Below, piece after piece: positions 9,874 through 22,574 of a stretch of 64,000 bases of DNA. The notes under the pieces are model-generated. The model saw only the letters and a list, made by a program, of their open reading frames with translations. It was not told the DNA's origin and searched no databases. The DNA is from Phytobacter palmae (GTDB taxonomy: Bacteria; Pseudomonadota; Gammaproteobacteria; Enterobacterales; Enterobacteriaceae), in contig FONB01000006.1 in assembly GCA_900112785.1 (NCBI GenBank), forward strand, positions 62,001-126,000, in the 5' to 3' direction. Made by a program: the position numbers and the translations under genes. Positions within the stretch are counted from its first letter, which is position 1. Every line of letters starts with the position of its first letter.

Positions 9874-10683
9874 TTAGTGCAGTGTAATTTGCTTGTGCGA
9901 AATGGTGTTGATTTGCGCACGGATCATCTCGCTGATGGGATCCTCAGGACACTGCTCTACGAAGTAATTCAGGTCGTGCAGCGCAACATGATCGCACTCG
10001 AGTTGCGCATAAATTAAGCCACGATCGCGGATCTCATACGGGTCTTCCGGGTTAAACTGCAACAAGGCTTCACTGGCACGCAAAGCCAGTTCCATCTGTT
10101 GCTCTTCCATTAACGCGGATTTCAATGTATCCAGCAGCTTACGGATGACTTCCGCGTTATCTGCCTCATCGAGATCCTCATTAAACAACTCAGCAACAGG
10201 GCTGATATTGCCCTTGAGCCAGACGTCCAGCGTATGCTCATCCAGCGTGTCGCCATTAAATGGGTTAATCAGCCACATTTCTCCGTCCAGCCACTCAGCG
10301 CGCAGAATGAGTTGCGTCGGGAAAATCACCGGCATCAGCGGTATGTCCAGATGCCCGGCCACCCATAGCAGAATGGCGCCCAGCGACACCGCGCTACCCT
10401 GTCGGTTTTGCAGGACTTTATCCAGCCACAGCGCATCCGACAGACGGTACACACCGCGGGTGTCTTTAAAACCCCATTCGCCGTAAAACAGCTCAAGAAG
10501 TTTCTCCAGCTGCAAATCCTGCGGTTGAGCCTGACTTATTTCTTCACGCGCCAGACGGATCAGACGCTCAAGTTCGTCGTGCACGAACTGCGAGGGAAAA
10601 TCATCACGAATCAATTCAGATATCAGGATCATTCCATCGCACAATGGTGCTTTGTTAAATTCGAAATCGGCTAACGACCGCAT
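9874..10683 (-). CDS. sirB1: SirB1 (YchA), transglutaminase-like/TPR protein
   Basis: A 269-aa cytosolic protein matching enteric YchA/SirB1. The N-terminal two thirds resemble a transglutaminase-like fold with a short SLGAILLWVAGHLDIPL segment; the C-terminal third is a TPR-like helical repeat. Biochemical function is unknown. It lies three bases after sirB2 and is part of the hemA-prfA-prmC-sirB2-sirB1-kdsA series. Confidence 0.92.
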   Translation of the reverse strand: MRSLADFEFNKAPLCDGMILISELIRDDFPSQFVHDELERLIRLAREEISQAQPQDLQLEKLLELFYGEWGFKDTRGVYRLSDALWLDKVLQNRQGSAVSLGAILLWVAGHLDIPLMPVIFPTQLILRAEWLDGEMWLINPFNGDTLDEHTLDVWLKGNISPVAELFNEDLDEADNAEVIRKLLDTLKSALMEEQQMELALRASEALLQFNPEDPYEIRDRGLIYAQLECDHVALHDLNYFVEQCPEDPISEMIRAQINTISHKQITLH

Positions 10684-10686
10684 GTC

Positions 10687-11079
10687 TTACCCCAGTATCG
10701 GTATCTTTGTGGCGGCGAGTTTAATGATGATGTACAGCACCACCAGCCCCAGCAAAAACGCAATAAACCCCGTTTGCTGGCTGCGCGGACGATGTCGCCC
10801 CAGCGCAATGAAACCCAAAACGATGTAGATGATAACGCCAAACAGCTTTTCCGTCAGCCATGCGCCATTAGCAGTAAATGGGATATAGCGCGTTACAACG
10901 ATAAGCCCGAGGCCGCTGAGCAATAGCAGCGTGTCCACTGCGTGAGGCACGACCCGTACCCAACGCGCCTGAACACGGTGATTATTCGTGAAGCGCCACC
11001 AGTAACGCAGCACGAACAGGCTAATGGTCAGAACCACCGTGGTCAAATGCAGGCTAATCAGAAATGTAAACGCACTCAT
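10687..11079 (-). CDS. sirB2: SirB2 family inner-membrane protein
   Basis: A 130-aa protein with four hydrophobic helices (about residues 5-25, 48-62, 78-95 and 103-125), matching E. coli YchQ/SirB2. Function unknown. It lies six bases downstream of prmC in the same transcript. Confidence 0.9.
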   Translation of the reverse strand: MSAFTFLISLHLTTVVLTISLFVLRYWWRFTNNHRVQARWVRVVPHAVDTLLLLSGLGLIVVTRYIPFTANGAWLTEKLFGVIIYIVLGFIALGRHRPRSQQTGFIAFLLGLVVLYIIIKLAATKIPILG

Positions 11080-11085
11080 CTCCTG

Positions 11086-11928
11086 TTACTCCTGTAACGG
11101 CAGACGCCCGAGCGTCAGACGCTCGTTATCACCATAGTCCCGGCAGGTTTCCACCTGCACATATCCCTGGTCGCCAAACAGCGCGCGTACCGCTTTCCCC
11201 TGCTGCCAGCCATGTTCCAGTAACAGCCAGCCACCAGCACGCAAAAAGCGCCTTGATTGTGCGATTATCCACGCCAGGTCCGCAAGTCCTTCTTGTGCCG
11301 CAACCAATGCGGAACGCGGCTCAAAGCGTACATCACCCATAGCGAGATGAGGGTCGTGCTCATCAATGTAAGGCGGATTACTGACAATCAGTTCAAACTG
11401 CTGCCCTTCAAGAGCACTAAACCAGTGACTGGTCAGAACCGTGACGTTCGCTATCCCTGAATGTTCCGCATTACGCTGGGCCAGCGCGACTGCATCGGGC
11501 ATCACGTCGACCGCAGTGACCTGGCAATCAGGCCGTTCACTGGCCAGCGCCAGCGCGATAGCGCCGGTACCGGTACCCAGATCGAGGATCCGGCACGGTT
11601 GTTCCGGCAGACGTTTTAGCGCCTGTTCAACCAGACACTCGGTATCCGGGCGCGGAATCAACGTCGCAGGTGAGACAAAGAGCGGCAAAGACCAGAATTC
11701 GCGTACGCCCACCAGATGCGCGACCGGTTCCCCCCGTTCACGACGAGCCAACAGATCATCAAGCTGCTCAAGTTCACTGTCCGTAAGCTCTGTTTCGCCG
11801 AAGGCAAGGATAAAAGTACGCGCTTTTCCGGTCACGAAGCCCAGCAGAATCTCCGCATCCCGGCGCGGGCTTTCACTTTGCGACAGCTGACTTGTCGCGC
11901 GACGCAACCAGTGCTGATAGTCCATCAA
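11086..11928 (-). CDS. prmC: Peptide chain release factor N5-glutamine methyltransferase
   Basis: SAM-dependent enzyme that methylates the GGQ glutamine of release factors RF1 and RF2. It has the SAM-binding [15 protein letters not shown] motif and the catalytic NPPY motif ([11 protein letters not shown]). Two adjacent ATGs are possible: the first makes a classic ATGA overlap with the prfA stop, the second matches the E. coli start. Its substrate RF1 is encoded immediately upstream, so enzyme and target are translationally coupled. Confidence 0.95.
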   Translation of the reverse strand: MMDYQHWLRRATSQLSQSESPRRDAEILLGFVTGKARTFILAFGETELTDSELEQLDDLLARRERGEPVAHLVGVREFWSLPLFVSPATLIPRPDTECLVEQALKRLPEQPCRILDLGTGTGAIALALASERPDCQVTAVDVMPDAVALAQRNAEHSGIANVTVLTSHWFSALEGQQFELIVSNPPYIDEHDPHLAMGDVRFEPRSALVAAQEGLADLAWIIAQSRRFLRAGGWLLLEHGWQQGKAVRALFGDQGYVQVETCRDYGDNERLTLGRLPLQE

Positions 11929-13007
11929 TCCTGTCCGGCCAGGGCTGCCAGTTGGTCGGCCTGGTATTCCTGCACAATCGGTTCAATGAGCATATCCAGC
12001 TTGCCTTCCATTACTTCGTCCAGACGATAGACCGTCAGGTTGATACGGTGATCGGTCACGCGACCCTGCGGGAAGTTATAGGTGCGGTTACGATCGCTGC
12101 GATCGCCGCTCCCCAGCAGGTTGCGACGCGTTGACGCTTCCGCCTGCTGGCGTTTGGCGATTTCAGCCGCGCGAATACGTGAACCCAGGACAGCCAGCGC
12201 TTTGGCTTTGTTTTTATGTTGAGAACGTTCGTCCTGACACTCCACCACGATGCCTGTCGGCAAGTGGGTAATACGAATGGCGGAGTCGGTGGTGTTAACG
12301 TGCTGCCCGCCTGCTCCGGATGAGCGGAAAGTATCAATGCGCAGATCGCTCGGGTTAATGTCCGGCAGCTCGGCTTCCGGCAATTCTGGCATCACTGCCA
12401 CGGTGCAGGCGGAAGTATGGATGCGCCCTTGCGATTCGGTTGCCGGTACACGCTGCACGCGATGGCCGCCGGATTCAAATTTCAGACGGCCGTAAACCCC
12501 GTCACCACTGACTTTCGCAATGATCTCTTTATAGCCACCATGCTCACCCTCATTGGCGCTCATGATCTCTACACGCCAGCGACGCGACTCGGCATAGCGG
12601 GTATACATGCGAAACAGATCACCTGCGAATAACGCTGCTTCATCTCCGCCAGTTCCGGCACGCACTTCGAGAAAGGCGCTGCGTTCATCATCAGGATCTT
12701 TAGGGAGCAGAAGAATTTGCAATTGTTGTTCTAACTGTTCGCTTTTTTCTTTTGCATCGCGTAACTCGTCCTGCGCCATATCGCGCATTTCCGGGTCTTC
12801 GAGCATCAATTGTGCGGTTTCGATATCTTCCTGAATCTGTTGCCAGTCAGTAAAACAGCGCGATACGTCGCTTAGTTGCGCATACTCTCTGGATAAGGCG
12901 CGGAATCGCTCCTGATCGGCGATGGTTTGCGCGTCACCCAGCAGCGCCTGAACTTCTTCATGACGCTCGTGTAGGGCTTCCAGTTTGGCAACGATAGAAG
13001 GCTTCAT
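11925..13007 (-). CDS. prfA: Peptide chain release factor RF1
   Basis: Release factor for UAA and UAG, 360 aa. The tripeptide anticodon region RVPATE and the catalytic [10 protein letters not shown] loop are intact. Its stop codon overlaps the prmC start. The 36-bp gap to hemA upstream suggests cotranscription, as in E. coli. Confidence 0.97.
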   Translation of the reverse strand: MKPSIVAKLEALHERHEEVQALLGDAQTIADQERFRALSREYAQLSDVSRCFTDWQQIQEDIETAQLMLEDPEMRDMAQDELRDAKEKSEQLEQQLQILLLPKDPDDERSAFLEVRAGTGGDEAALFAGDLFRMYTRYAESRRWRVEIMSANEGEHGGYKEIIAKVSGDGVYGRLKFESGGHRVQRVPATESQGRIHTSACTVAVMPELPEAELPDINPSDLRIDTFRSSGAGGQHVNTTDSAIRITHLPTGIVVECQDERSQHKNKAKALAVLGSRIRAAEIAKRQQAEASTRRNLLGSGDRSDRNRTYNFPQGRVTDHRINLTVYRLDEVMEGKLDMLIEPIVQEYQADQLAALAGQD

Positions 13008-13043
13008 AGGCGTAAATGCACCCTGTTATTAGAGATTGTTGTG

Positions 13044-14300
13044 CTACTCCAGCCCGAGGCTGTTGCGCAGAATATGCAGGCGCTCATCATCCCCGTCACG
13101 GGCGGCCTGCTGAAGAGATTTGGTTGGTGCGTGGATCAGGCGATTGGTCAGTTTCCAGGCCAGATCCTGCATAATGGCCTGCGCGTCGCCACCTTGTTCA
13201 AGGGCGGCCAGCGCTTTGGCAGTCAATTCATCACGAACCTGCTCAGACTGGCTGCGATACTCGCGAATGGTCTCACTGGCGCTTTGCGCACGCAGCCAGG
13301 CCATAAATTCGCTTGTTTCCTGTTCAACAATAGTTTCAGCCTGCACCGCCGCCGCTTTTCGTTGCTCGAGGTTGTGTGAAATGATGCTCTGTAAATCGTC
13401 AACACTGTAAAGATAGGCGTTCGCCAGTTTACCCACTTCCGGCTCGACATCGCGCGGGACGGCGATATCCACCAATAACATCGGCTGGTTACGACGCGCC
13501 TTCATTGCCCGCTCGACCATACCTTTACCAATGATCGGCAACGGGCTGGCGGTAGAGCTGATGACAATATCGGCGTCTTTCAGGCGTGAATCGATTTCGC
13601 TGAGGGAGATCACTTCCGCCCCCACTTCATCCGCCAGAACCTGCGCACGTTCACGGGTACGGTTGGCGATGATCATCTTCTGCACTTTATGTTCGCGCAG
13701 ATGACGCGCCACCAGTTCGATGGTTTCCCCCGCGCCGACCAGCATCACGGTGACCGAAGCGAGCGATTCAAAGATCTGTCGGGCCAGCGTACAGGCGGCA
13801 AACGCAACCGAGACCGCACTGGCACCAATGTCGGTTTCTGTGCGTACGCGTTTGGCGACGGAAAAGGACTTCTGGAACATGCGTTCGAGTTCACTGGCCT
13901 TCAGATGGCCGCGGTTAGAATCAGCAAACGCTTTTTTCACCTGGCCCAGAATCTGCGGCTCGCCCAGCACCAGCGAGTCCAGCCCGCTCGCCACGCGCAT
14001 TAAATGGCTGACGGCATCGTTATCATGGTGCCAGTAAAGGCTGTTACGCAGTTCTTCTTCACTGATCTGATGGTAATCACATAGCCAGCGGACCAGGGAT
14101 TCGTGAAGGTTTTCCTGCTCTTCAACGCTTAAATAAAGCTCAGTACGGTTACAGGTCGACAACACCACGCCGCCTTGCACCATCGGCTGCGCAAGCAGGC
14201 TGTCCAGCGCCTGGTCGAGCGTATCCGGCGAAAACGTAATACGTTCTCGCAACGAAACGGGAGCCGTTTTGTGGTTGATGCCGAGCGCCAGAAGAGTCAT
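13044..14300 (-). CDS. hemA: Glutamyl-tRNA reductase
   Basis: First enzyme of the C5 haem pathway, reducing glutamyl-tRNA to glutamate-1-semialdehyde. It is 418 aa with the catalytic Cys50 in STCNRTE and an NADPH-binding segment around [17 protein letters not shown]. The N-terminal [14 protein letters not shown] contains the basic position involved in haem-dependent proteolysis in enterics. It is divergent from lolB; the 201-bp gap holds both promoters. Confidence 0.97.
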   Translation of the reverse strand: MTLLALGINHKTAPVSLRERITFSPDTLDQALDSLLAQPMVQGGVVLSTCNRTELYLSVEEQENLHESLVRWLCDYHQISEEELRNSLYWHHDNDAVSHLMRVASGLDSLVLGEPQILGQVKKAFADSNRGHLKASELERMFQKSFSVAKRVRTETDIGASAVSVAFAACTLARQIFESLASVTVMLVGAGETIELVARHLREHKVQKMIIANRTRERAQVLADEVGAEVISLSEIDSRLKDADIVISSTASPLPIIGKGMVERAMKARRNQPMLLVDIAVPRDVEPEVGKLANAYLYSVDDLQSIISHNLEQRKAAAVQAETIVEQETSEFMAWLRAQSASETIREYRSQSEQVRDELTAKALAALEQGGDAQAIMQDLAWKLTNRLIHAPTKSLQQAARDGDDERLHILRNSLGLE

Positions 14301-14501
14301 GTGAGCAGGAATAGTACCAACGTTGATAAGGTTAGACTGTGCGCATCATACAGGATGCGCGAGGTCAATAAAAGAGAGCGCCCCCTTTTGGAGTAATCGG
14401 TAATTTAATGATTTAAGACAACTTGAACGTAGACGCTATCCCTGCCCGGCGCTAGCATTAAGAATATTTACTGTAACGCACCTCAAGGATTCGTCATCAT
14501 T

Positions 14502-15125
14502 ATGACTTTGCCGGACTTTCGCCTTATTCGTTTGCTGCCGCTGGCAAGCCTCGTACTGACTGCCTGTACCCTCAACGCGCCAAAAGGACCGGGCCAGAGC
14601 CCGGATGCCCCTCAGTGGCGTCAACATCAGCAAGAAGTCAGCAAATTGAACCAGTTTCAGACGCGTGGCGCTTTCGCCTTCATCTCCGATGAGCAGAAAG
14701 TTTATGCCCGCTTTTTCTGGCAACAAACCGGACAGGATCGCTATCGTCTGCTGCTGACTAACCCGTTGGGTAGCACGGAACTGGAGCTTAATGCCCAGCC
14801 TGGCGCAGTAGAGCTGGTCGATAACAAAGGCAAGCGCTATACCGCCACCGATGCGGAAGAGATGATTGGTAAACTGACCGGAATGCCCATTCCGCTTAAC
14901 AGCCTGCGTCAGTGGATTCTGGGCCTGCCCGGCGACGCGACGGATTACAAGCTCGACGACCAGTATCGCCTGAGCGAGCTTAACTACAGCCAGGGCGGCA
15001 AAAACTGGAAAGTGGTCTATGGCGGTTATGATAGCGATACGAAGCCTGCACTGCCCTCCAGTCTCGAACTGAGCGACGGTGGACAACGCATTAAGCTCAA
15101 AATGGATAACTGGATTGCGAAATGA
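14502..15125 (+). CDS. lolB: Outer-membrane lipoprotein LolB
   Basis: Receptor that takes lipoproteins from periplasmic LolA and inserts them in the outer membrane. It is 207 aa with a lipobox LTAC (Cys22) and, after it, residues that do not retain it in the inner membrane. The rest matches E. coli LolB, with tryptophan/leucine-rich beta segments. Its stop overlaps the ispE start (ATGA). Confidence 0.95.
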   Translation: MTLPDFRLIRLLPLASLVLTACTLNAPKGPGQSPDAPQWRQHQQEVSKLNQFQTRGAFAFISDEQKVYARFFWQQTGQDRYRLLLTNPLGSTELELNAQPGAVELVDNKGKRYTATDAEEMIGKLTGMPIPLNSLRQWILGLPGDATDYKLDDQYRLSELNYSQGGKNWKVVYGGYDSDTKPALPSSLELSDGGQRIKLKMDNWIAK

Positions 15126-15991
15126 TGATGCGCTTTCCCGCACCGGCAAAACTTAATCTGTTTTTATACATCACCGGGCAACGGGCTGATGGCTATCACA
15201 CGCTGCAAACCCTGTTTCAGTTTCTGGATTACGGTGACACATTAGGCTTTGAATTGCGAACAGATGGCATTATCCGGTTATTAACCCCTGTTGCGGGCGT
15301 GCCGGATGAAGAAAATCTCATCGTTCGCGCAGCCCGTTTGTTGATGCGAGAGGCGCAAAAGAGGGGGCGCCTGCCTGAGGGCAGCGGAGCGGATATCCAG
15401 ATCGACAAACGCCTGCCGATGGGGGGAGGATTGGGTGGCGGTTCATCAAATGCGGCTACAGTGCTGGTGGCGCTTAATCATCTGTGGCAGTGCGGTTTAA
15501 CGGTTGATGAGCTGGCAGAGCTTGGATTGACACTGGGGGCGGATGTACCGGTATTTGTCCGGGGACACGCTGCGTTTGCCGAAGGTGTCGGCGAGATACT
15601 TACTCCGGCACAACCTGAAGAAAAATGGTATCTGGTCGCCCATCCTGGCGTCAGTATTCCTACCCCGACAATTTTCAGCGATCCGGAATTGCCGAGAAAT
15701 ACACCAAAACGGTCAATAGAAACGTTACTAAAATGTGAATTCAGCAACGATTGCGAGGTTATCGCAAGAAAACGTTTTCGTAAGGTTGATGAGGCGCTTA
15801 CCTGGCTGCTAGAATACGCGCCGTCGCGCCTGACTGGCACAGGGGCCTGTGTTTTTGCTGAATTTGACACAGAGTCTGCTGCTCTTCAGGTGTTAGAGCA
15901 AGCCCCGGCATGGCTGCACGGTTTTGTCGCTCGAGGTGTAAACCTCTCGCCTCTCGCCAGCGCCCTCGCCGGGCAAGCTGAGTACCGGTGA
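15122..15991 (+). CDS. ispE: 4-diphosphocytidyl-2-C-methyl-D-erythritol kinase
   Basis: Kinase of the MEP isoprenoid pathway, phosphorylating the 2-hydroxyl of CDP-methylerythritol. GHMP-kinase family, 289 aa, with the phosphate loop [14 protein letters not shown] near residue 100 and the C-terminal [11 protein letters not shown] motif. Three consecutive ATG/atg codons are possible at the start; the first overlaps the lolB stop. Two to six N-terminal residues differ from E. coli. Confidence 0.96.
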   Translation: MMMRFPAPAKLNLFLYITGQRADGYHTLQTLFQFLDYGDTLGFELRTDGIIRLLTPVAGVPDEENLIVRAARLLMREAQKRGRLPEGSGADIQIDKRLPMGGGLGGGSSNAATVLVALNHLWQCGLTVDELAELGLTLGADVPVFVRGHAAFAEGVGEILTPAQPEEKWYLVAHPGVSIPTPTIFSDPELPRNTPKRSIETLLKCEFSNDCEVIARKRFRKVDEALTWLLEYAPSRLTGTGACVFAEFDTESAALQVLEQAPAWLHGFVARGVNLSPLASALAGQAEYR

Positions 15992-16058
15992 CAACGTCAC
16001 TTGTTCCAGACGTTGCATCGCGCTCTTTAATACACCGCATGGATAGAATTATGTCTGA

Positions 16059-17063
<1,005 letters not shown>

Positions 17064-17080
17064 TTGGAATCGGCACAAAG

Positions 17081-17104
17081 ACCCGCTGCGGCGGGTTTTT
17101 TTAT
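17081..17104 (+). terminator. prs terminator
   Basis: ACCCGC, a short loop, then GCGGGT followed by seven T, 17 bases after the prs stop. A textbook intrinsic terminator. Confidence 0.9.
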
Positions 17105-17185
17105 TCCTGTGTTTTATTTGTATGACTAATTAATACTGAGCATACAAATTAGTATTGGTGATATTTGACCAGGGATTAATTATCT

Positions 17186-18865
17186 GTGAAACGACTTTTT
17201 TCTCCACACGTCATGCCATTCAGCGCCATTATCGAAGCTTGCTGGAAGGAAAAATATAGCCTCGCGCGTTTCACTCGCGACCTGATTGCCGGGGTAACGG
17301 TTGGCATCATTGCCATTCCGCTGGCCATGGCGCTGGCCATTGGTAGCGGCGTTGCGCCGCAATACGGACTCTATACCGCCGCTGTCGCCGGTATCGTTAT
17401 CGCCCTGACCGGGGGCTCGCGCTATAGCGTATCCGGCCCTACCGCCGCTTTCGTCGTCATTCTCTATCCGGTATCGCAGCAATTTGGCCTCGGTGGCTTG
17501 CTGGTGGCGACATTAATGTCAGGGGTCTTTTTGATTCTCTTTGGCCTCGCCCGTTTTGGCCGCCTGATCGAATACATTCCCGTCTCCGTCACGCTGGGCT
17601 TTACGTCAGGTATCGGGATTACCATCGGTACCATGCAGATAAAAGATTTCCTCGGTTTGCAGGTTGCCCATATGCCGGAGCACTATCTGCAAAAAGTCGG
17701 CGCGCTGGCAATGGCGCTACCGAGTATTAACATCGGTGATGCAGCCATTGGGGTCGTCACTCTCGGTACTCTGATCCTGTGGCCACGTCTGCGCATTCGC
17801 CTGCCTGGGCATTTACCGGCACTCCTTGCCGGTTGTGCCGTAATGGCGCTGGTTAATCTGTTGGGTGGTCATGTCGCCACCATTGGTTCTCAGTTTCACT
17901 ACATTCTGGCAGACGGTACCCAGGGCAACGGCATTCCACAATTGCTGCCACAGCTTGTCCTGCCCTGGGATCTGCCTGGCTCTGGCATTACCCTGAGCTG
18001 GGCCTCTTTGCAGGCGCTGCTGCCTGCCGCATTCTCAATGGCGTTACTTGGCGCCATTGAGTCCCTGCTCTGTGCGGTAGTGCTTGATGGCATGACCGGG
18101 ACACGCCATAAAGCCAATAGCGAGTTAATTGGCCAGGGGCTGGGTAATATTGTCGCTCCCTTCTTTGGTGGCATCACTGCCACCGCTGCCATTGCCCGTT
18201 CAGCGGCTAACGTCCGCGCCGGAGCGTCGTCGCCAGTCTCAGCCATCATTCATTCGGTTCTGGTGATCCTTGCCCTGCTGGTGCTGGCGCCTCTGCTTTC
18301 ATGGCTGCCGTTGTCCGCCATGGCCGCACTGCTGCTGATGGTGGCATGGAACATGAGTGAAGCGCATAAGGTGGTCAACCTGCTGCGTCGTGCGCCGACA
18401 GATGACATTATCGTCATGCTAATTTGTATGTCGCTGACCGTGCTGTTCGATATGGTTATTGCCATTAGCGTGGGTATCGTTCTGGCGTCGCTATTGTTTA
18501 TGCGTCGTATCGCGCGTATGACCCGTCTGTCGCCCGTCAATGTGGACGTGGCTGACGATATTCTGGTGCTGCGCGTAATTGGCCCACTGTTTTTCGCCGC
18601 TGCCGACGGCCTGTTCACGGAACTGGAGTCAAGAATTGCAGGCAAACGGGTAGTGATACTGAAATGGGATGCGGTCCCGCTACTTGATGCGGGTGGGCTT
18701 GATGCCTTCCAGCGTTTTGTAAATCGCCTGCCGGAAGGCACCGAACTGCGCGTCAGTAATCTGGAGTTTCAACCGCTTCGCACCATGGCGCGGGCAGGTA
18801 TCAAACCCATACCAGGCCGTTTGTCGTTCTGGCCAAATCGTGACGCGGCGTTAGCGGATTTATAA
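17186..18865 (+). CDS. dauA: C4-dicarboxylic acid transporter DauA (SLC26/SulP family)
   Basis: Inner-membrane succinate/aspartate/fumarate transporter, 559 aa as in E. coli DauA (YchM). It has a SulP transmembrane domain (about residues 30-430; signature around SGPTAAFVV and [14 protein letters not shown]) and a C-terminal cytoplasmic STAS domain (about 450-555, with [10 protein letters not shown]). The start is GTG. Its last codons overlap the 3' end of the convergent MerR-family gene by six bases. Confidence 0.95.
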   Translation: MKRLFSPHVMPFSAIIEACWKEKYSLARFTRDLIAGVTVGIIAIPLAMALAIGSGVAPQYGLYTAAVAGIVIALTGGSRYSVSGPTAAFVVILYPVSQQFGLGGLLVATLMSGVFLILFGLARFGRLIEYIPVSVTLGFTSGIGITIGTMQIKDFLGLQVAHMPEHYLQKVGALAMALPSINIGDAAIGVVTLGTLILWPRLRIRLPGHLPALLAGCAVMALVNLLGGHVATIGSQFHYILADGTQGNGIPQLLPQLVLPWDLPGSGITLSWASLQALLPAAFSMALLGAIESLLCAVVLDGMTGTRHKANSELIGQGLGNIVAPFFGGITATAAIARSAANVRAGASSPVSAIIHSVLVILALLVLAPLLSWLPLSAMAALLLMVAWNMSEAHKVVNLLRRAPTDDIIVMLICMSLTVLFDMVIAISVGIVLASLLFMRRIARMTRLSPVNVDVADDILVLRVIGPLFFAAADGLFTELESRIAGKRVVILKWDAVPLLDAGGLDAFQRFVNRLPEGTELRVSNLEFQPLRTMARAGIKPIPGRLSFWPNRDAALADL

Positions 18866-19909
18866 TGTACCGGATGCCCCGTAGCGCTTGCGCATCAGGG
18901 CATCCACCGCCTGCTGCAGCCATTGCAGCAGGTCTGGCGTCACCCAGGTTCCTTTCATAAGATGGGGTTCCTGCTGCATCGACAGGCGAAACTTCTGCTG
19001 GGTTTGCGGATCGGTTCCGGCATAAGACTGAAACAGCTCCAGCCATGCGTTTGCCAGCTCCAGCGCCTCTTCTGACTGCGGATCAAGCCCCTCAAGTGCC
19101 GCCTGGCGAACCCGACTGACTAACGGCGGCCATTCCATCATTCGTTCAAAATAATGCGCCCGGGTAAACGCCATCTCTTCTGGCGTCAGATAGCGCTGCC
19201 AGATAGCCAGCTTGCTTTCACCGAAACTGCGGGTGATGAAATTGATCGTCTCGTCATCAATGCCGGTCTGTTCACGCATTTGCGGCTCAACCAGGTGCAT
19301 CTCATTGAGTCGGGTTAAGAATTCCGGCCTGCGGGCGGTATCTTCTTCCAGGCGCGTCATCCAGCGCGTAGCCAGATTCATCGCCTTTTCATCATCAACC
19401 GGGCACCCCTGTGCCATCAGCGCTTTGGCTTCCGCCACCATTTTCGCCCATTCGCGGCTGCGTTCATCGTCATGAGCGGCAAACGGCAGTTCACGCAACT
19501 CCTCAGCACTAAACCAACGATCGTACATATTCGTTAACTCCAGAGTCAGTAACCAGGACTCCAGGTCAGGTTCCGCCCCGCTTTCCATTCCACGCTTTAA
19601 CATAAGCAATTGCTGGCGCAATGTCTGGATCGTGCGCATTTGTGCATCCAGCAGGCTGATTTGTTCATCAAGCAGAACAGATAGCGGACGCGTCTCCCGC
19701 GCCAGGTAATCCTTGATTGCTGCCAGCGCCATACCCGCCTTTGCCAGTACCTGGATCATATGCAGGCGCTTCACGTCAGCGAGATTGTATAAGCGGTAAC
19801 CGGCAGCGCTTCGGGTGGAAGGCGTAAGCAGTCCGATATGTTCGTAGTGGTGCAGTGTACGGACAGTGATCCCGGCACGACGTGCCAGTTCACCTGCTTG
19901 AATTAACAT
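18860..19909 (-). CDS. MerR-family regulator with TipAS-like C-terminal domain
   Basis: A 349-aa transcription factor. Residues 1-70 form a MerR winged helix ([20 protein letters not shown]), followed by a dimerisation coiled coil to about 115. The long alpha-helical C-terminal part with repeated helix pairs resembles TipAS-type ligand-binding domains, which bind drugs or hydrophobic compounds; that is inference. E. coli K-12 has no gene at this place. No other gene faces it closely enough to be an obvious target, so it may autoregulate or act elsewhere. It overlaps dauA tail to tail. Confidence 0.85.
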   Translation of the reverse strand: MLIQAGELARRAGITVRTLHHYEHIGLLTPSTRSAAGYRLYNLADVKRLHMIQVLAKAGMALAAIKDYLARETRPLSVLLDEQISLLDAQMRTIQTLRQQLLMLKRGMESGAEPDLESWLLTLELTNMYDRWFSAEELRELPFAAHDDERSREWAKMVAEAKALMAQGCPVDDEKAMNLATRWMTRLEEDTARRPEFLTRLNEMHLVEPQMREQTGIDDETINFITRSFGESKLAIWQRYLTPEEMAFTRAHYFERMMEWPPLVSRVRQAALEGLDPQSEEALELANAWLELFQSYAGTDPQTQQKFRLSMQQEPHLMKGTWVTPDLLQWLQQAVDALMRKRYGASGTL

Positions 19910-19979
19910 AACGGCTCCTTTTCTTCCCCTTGAAATACACTCTCGGGCCTAACGTTACGTAAGGGTCAAGAAAAAAGCC

Positions 19980-20006
19980 AAAAAAAACGGCTTCCTGAGG
20001 AAACCG
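19980..20006 (-). terminator. ychH terminator
   Basis: On the minus strand CGGTTTCC-TCA-GGAAGCCG is followed by eight U, twenty bases past the ychH stop. Confidence 0.85.
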
Positions 20007-20026
20007 CTTGCATGTGATGTTATAGG

Positions 20027-20302
20027 TTAGCTATGGCCGTGTCCGTCACGGCGGCAGCGTTTGTCATAATGGCGCACCCACCAGTACTTATCACAGACTT
20101 GTTCATGTCCACCAATGCGTGCACCTGCAAGCCAGAGTACGGCCCCGACAAAAATGCTGAAAATTGCACCGTGGGCGAAGAATTGCGGCAGATTAAGCTG
20201 CGGCAACTGATTCAGGACAGAGTACCCCACGCCGACTACCATTACGACTAACCCCAGGCCCATAAGCACATTACCGAGTAACGAAGCGTTTTTGCGTTTC
20301 AT
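20027..20302 (-). CDS. ychH: Stress-induced inner-membrane protein YchH
   Basis: A 91-aa protein with two hydrophobic helices (about residues 10-30 and 42-62), followed by a conserved basic tail (CDKYWWVRHYDKRCRR). It matches E. coli YchH, a DUF2583 protein induced by stress and regulated by CRP. The start chosen (MKRKNASLL) follows GGAGGTGACACC, an excellent ribosome site. The open frame continues 36 codons upstream without similarity. Confidence 0.93.
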   Translation of the reverse strand: MKRKNASLLGNVLMGLGLVVMVVGVGYSVLNQLPQLNLPQFFAHGAIFSIFVGAVLWLAGARIGGHEQVCDKYWWVRHYDKRCRRDGHGHS

Positions 20303-20575
20303 GGTGTCACCTCCGGAACGATGGGTTGAATGGGAATAACCCCAATGCTTGTGGGTAAAGTATAGACAGGGGGGGTTATGGCGATTGCGTGTACGATCAC
20401 AATTACACATATTAAGACCACATATATTTACAAATAACTCACTGAACTACTTGTATTTCTAATGGTTCATGTAAGTAATCATTGCCCTTTTCCCCGTTTC
20501 GTCCTGAGAACTTTGTCATCATGCGCCACACGACGTAAACTACGCGCCAGATATTGACCTGGTCAGGAATAAAAA

Positions 20576-21160
20576 GTGACGATTAAACTGATTGTCGGGC
20601 TGGCAAATCCCGGCGCGGAATATGCCGCGACACGCCATAACGCAGGTGCCTGGTACGTGGATCTTCTGGCTGAACGTTTTCGGGCTCCGCTACGTGAAGA
20701 ACCGAAGTTTTTTGGTTATTCCTCACGGATTAATCTGGCGGGCGAAGATGTGCGCCTGCTGGTCCCCACGACCTTTATGAATCTCAGCGGCAAGGCCGTT
20801 GCCGCTATGGCAACTTTTTATCGCATCAACCCGGACGAAATTCTGGTGGCCCATGACGAACTGGACTTACCGCCGGGCGTGGCGAAATTCAAATTAGGCG
20901 GTGGTCATGGTGGCCACAACGGGCTGAAGGACATTATCAGCAAGCTTGGTAATAACCCTAATTTCCATCGTTTGCGCGTGGGAATTGGTCATCCGGGCGA
21001 TAAAAACAAAGTTGTCGGTTTTGTGCTGGGTAAACCGCCTGTTTCTGAACAGAAATTGATTGACGAAGCGGTAGATGAAGCGGCACGTTGCACGGAAATC
21101 TGGCTGAAAGACGGTCTGACTAAAGCAACTAACCGCTTACATGCCTTTAAGGCCCAGTAA
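20576..21160 (+). CDS. pth: Peptidyl-tRNA hydrolase
   Basis: Essential enzyme that releases peptides from tRNAs dropped from the ribosome. It is 194 aa, identical in length to the E. coli enzyme, and starts with GTG. Catalytic His21 (ATRHNAG), the asparagine of GLANPG and the DELDLPPG aspartate are present. It is divergent from ychH and 126 bp upstream of ychF in the same direction. Confidence 0.97.
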   Translation: MTIKLIVGLANPGAEYAATRHNAGAWYVDLLAERFRAPLREEPKFFGYSSRINLAGEDVRLLVPTTFMNLSGKAVAAMATFYRINPDEILVAHDELDLPPGVAKFKLGGGHGGHNGLKDIISKLGNNPNFHRLRVGIGHPGDKNKVVGFVLGKPPVSEQKLIDEAVDEAARCTEIWLKDGLTKATNRLHAFKAQ

Positions 21161-21286
21161 CAGATACCATCTGCCATTTTTGCCGCGCGATACAACGGTT
21201 ACGTGTATAATAGGCAAAGTTATTAACTTTTATGCAATCTGTTTTATATAACGGGTTGATTATTCAGAACTTAAGGTAATCACATC

Positions 21287-22381
21287 ATGGGATTCAAATG
21301 CGGCATCGTTGGCCTGCCCAACGTAGGTAAATCCACCCTGTTCAATGCGCTCACCAAAGCAGGTATTGAAGCGGCTAACTTCCCCTTCTGTACCATTGAG
21401 CCGAACACCGGTGTCGTACCAATGCCCGATCCGCGTCTGGACAAGCTGGCGGAGATCGTCAAACCACAGCGTATTCTGCCAACCACGATGGAGTTTGTGG
21501 ATATCGCCGGTCTGGTTAAAGGCGCATCCAAAGGTGAAGGCCTGGGTAACCAGTTTCTGACCAACATTCGCGAAACCGAAGCAATAGGTCATGTAGTACG
21601 CTGCTTTGAGAACGACAATATCATTCACGTGAACAATAAAGTGGATCCAGCGGATGATATCGAAGTTATTAATACCGAACTGGCGCTGTCTGACCTGGAT
21701 ACCTGCGAGCGCGCCATTCATCGCGTGCAGAAAAAGGCCAAAGGCGGCGATAAAGACGCAAAAGCAGAACTGGCTGCGCTGGAAAAATGTCTGCCGCAGC
21801 TGGAAAACGCAGGCATGCTGCGTGCGCTGAAAAACCTGACCGAAGAAGATAAGGCCGCCATCAAATATCTGAGCTTCCTGACGCTCAAACCGACCATGTA
21901 TATCGCGAACGTTAACGAAGACGGTTTCGAAAATAACCCTTACCTCGATAAAGTTCGCGAAATCGCCGATGCCGAAGGTTCTGTTGTTGTTGCGGTGTGT
22001 GCTGCGGTTGAGTCCGATATTGCGGAACTGGATGATGCAGAACGTGAAGAGTTTATGGCTGAGCTGGGTATTGAAGAACCGGGGCTGAACCGCGTTATCC
22101 GCGCCGGTTATCAGTTGTTGAACCTGCAGACGTACTTCACTGCGGGCGTGAAAGAAGTTCGCGCCTGGACTATCCCGGTCGGCGCAACCGCTCCACAGGC
22201 CGCTGGTAAAATCCACACGGACTTCGAAAAAGGCTTTATCCGTGCGCAAACCATCGCTTATGAAGACTTCATCACTTACAAAGGTGAGCAAGGGGCGAAG
22301 GAAGCTGGCAAAATGCGCGCAGAAGGTAAAGATTACATCGTGAAAGATGGCGATGTGATGAACTTCCTGTTCAACGTCTAA
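21287..22381 (+). CDS. ychF: Redox-responsive ribosome-binding ATPase YchF
   Basis: Obg-family P-loop protein that prefers ATP and associates with ribosomes; in E. coli it dampens the oxidative stress response. It is 364 aa with the P-loop GLPNVGKST near the N-terminus, switch motif DIAGLVKGA, a central coiled-coil and a C-terminal TGS domain ([13 protein letters not shown] onward). It is the last conserved gene before the accessory region. Confidence 0.96.
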   Translation: MGFKCGIVGLPNVGKSTLFNALTKAGIEAANFPFCTIEPNTGVVPMPDPRLDKLAEIVKPQRILPTTMEFVDIAGLVKGASKGEGLGNQFLTNIRETEAIGHVVRCFENDNIIHVNNKVDPADDIEVINTELALSDLDTCERAIHRVQKKAKGGDKDAKAELAALEKCLPQLENAGMLRALKNLTEEDKAAIKYLSFLTLKPTMYIANVNEDGFENNPYLDKVREIADAEGSVVVAVCAAVESDIAELDDAEREEFMAELGIEEPGLNRVIRAGYQLLNLQTYFTAGVKEVRAWTIPVGATAPQAAGKIHTDFEKGFIRAQTIAYEDFITYKGEQGAKEAGKMRAEGKDYIVKDGDVMNFLFNV

Positions 22382-22440
22382 ATAAAATTTGTTGTTTCAT
22401 GGGTTGTCAGAACATCTCATGAAGCTCACAAAACCCGCTA

Positions 22441-22470
22441 AAATCCACGCACTTGCGTGGATTTTTTTAT
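22441..22470 (+). terminator. ychF terminator
   Basis: AAATCCACGCA-CT-TGCGTGGATTT followed by further T, sixty bases after the ychF stop. It marks the last recognisable core sequence before the integrase remnant. Confidence 0.9.
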
Positions 22471-22574
22471 TCCCCATTCTCTCATGGAAGCGCAGTCTAA
22501 AATGAGTACACTCCGTTTCCATTACCATTTCAGGTGAGTACCACAACGGTATAAAAAATAGTCAAGGATCCGTT

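Noticed and set aside
22382-22574. tRNA or other standard attachment site for the P4-type integrase
   Set aside because: I looked for a tRNA-like cloverleaf or a repeat of the ychF 3' end in the region and found none.
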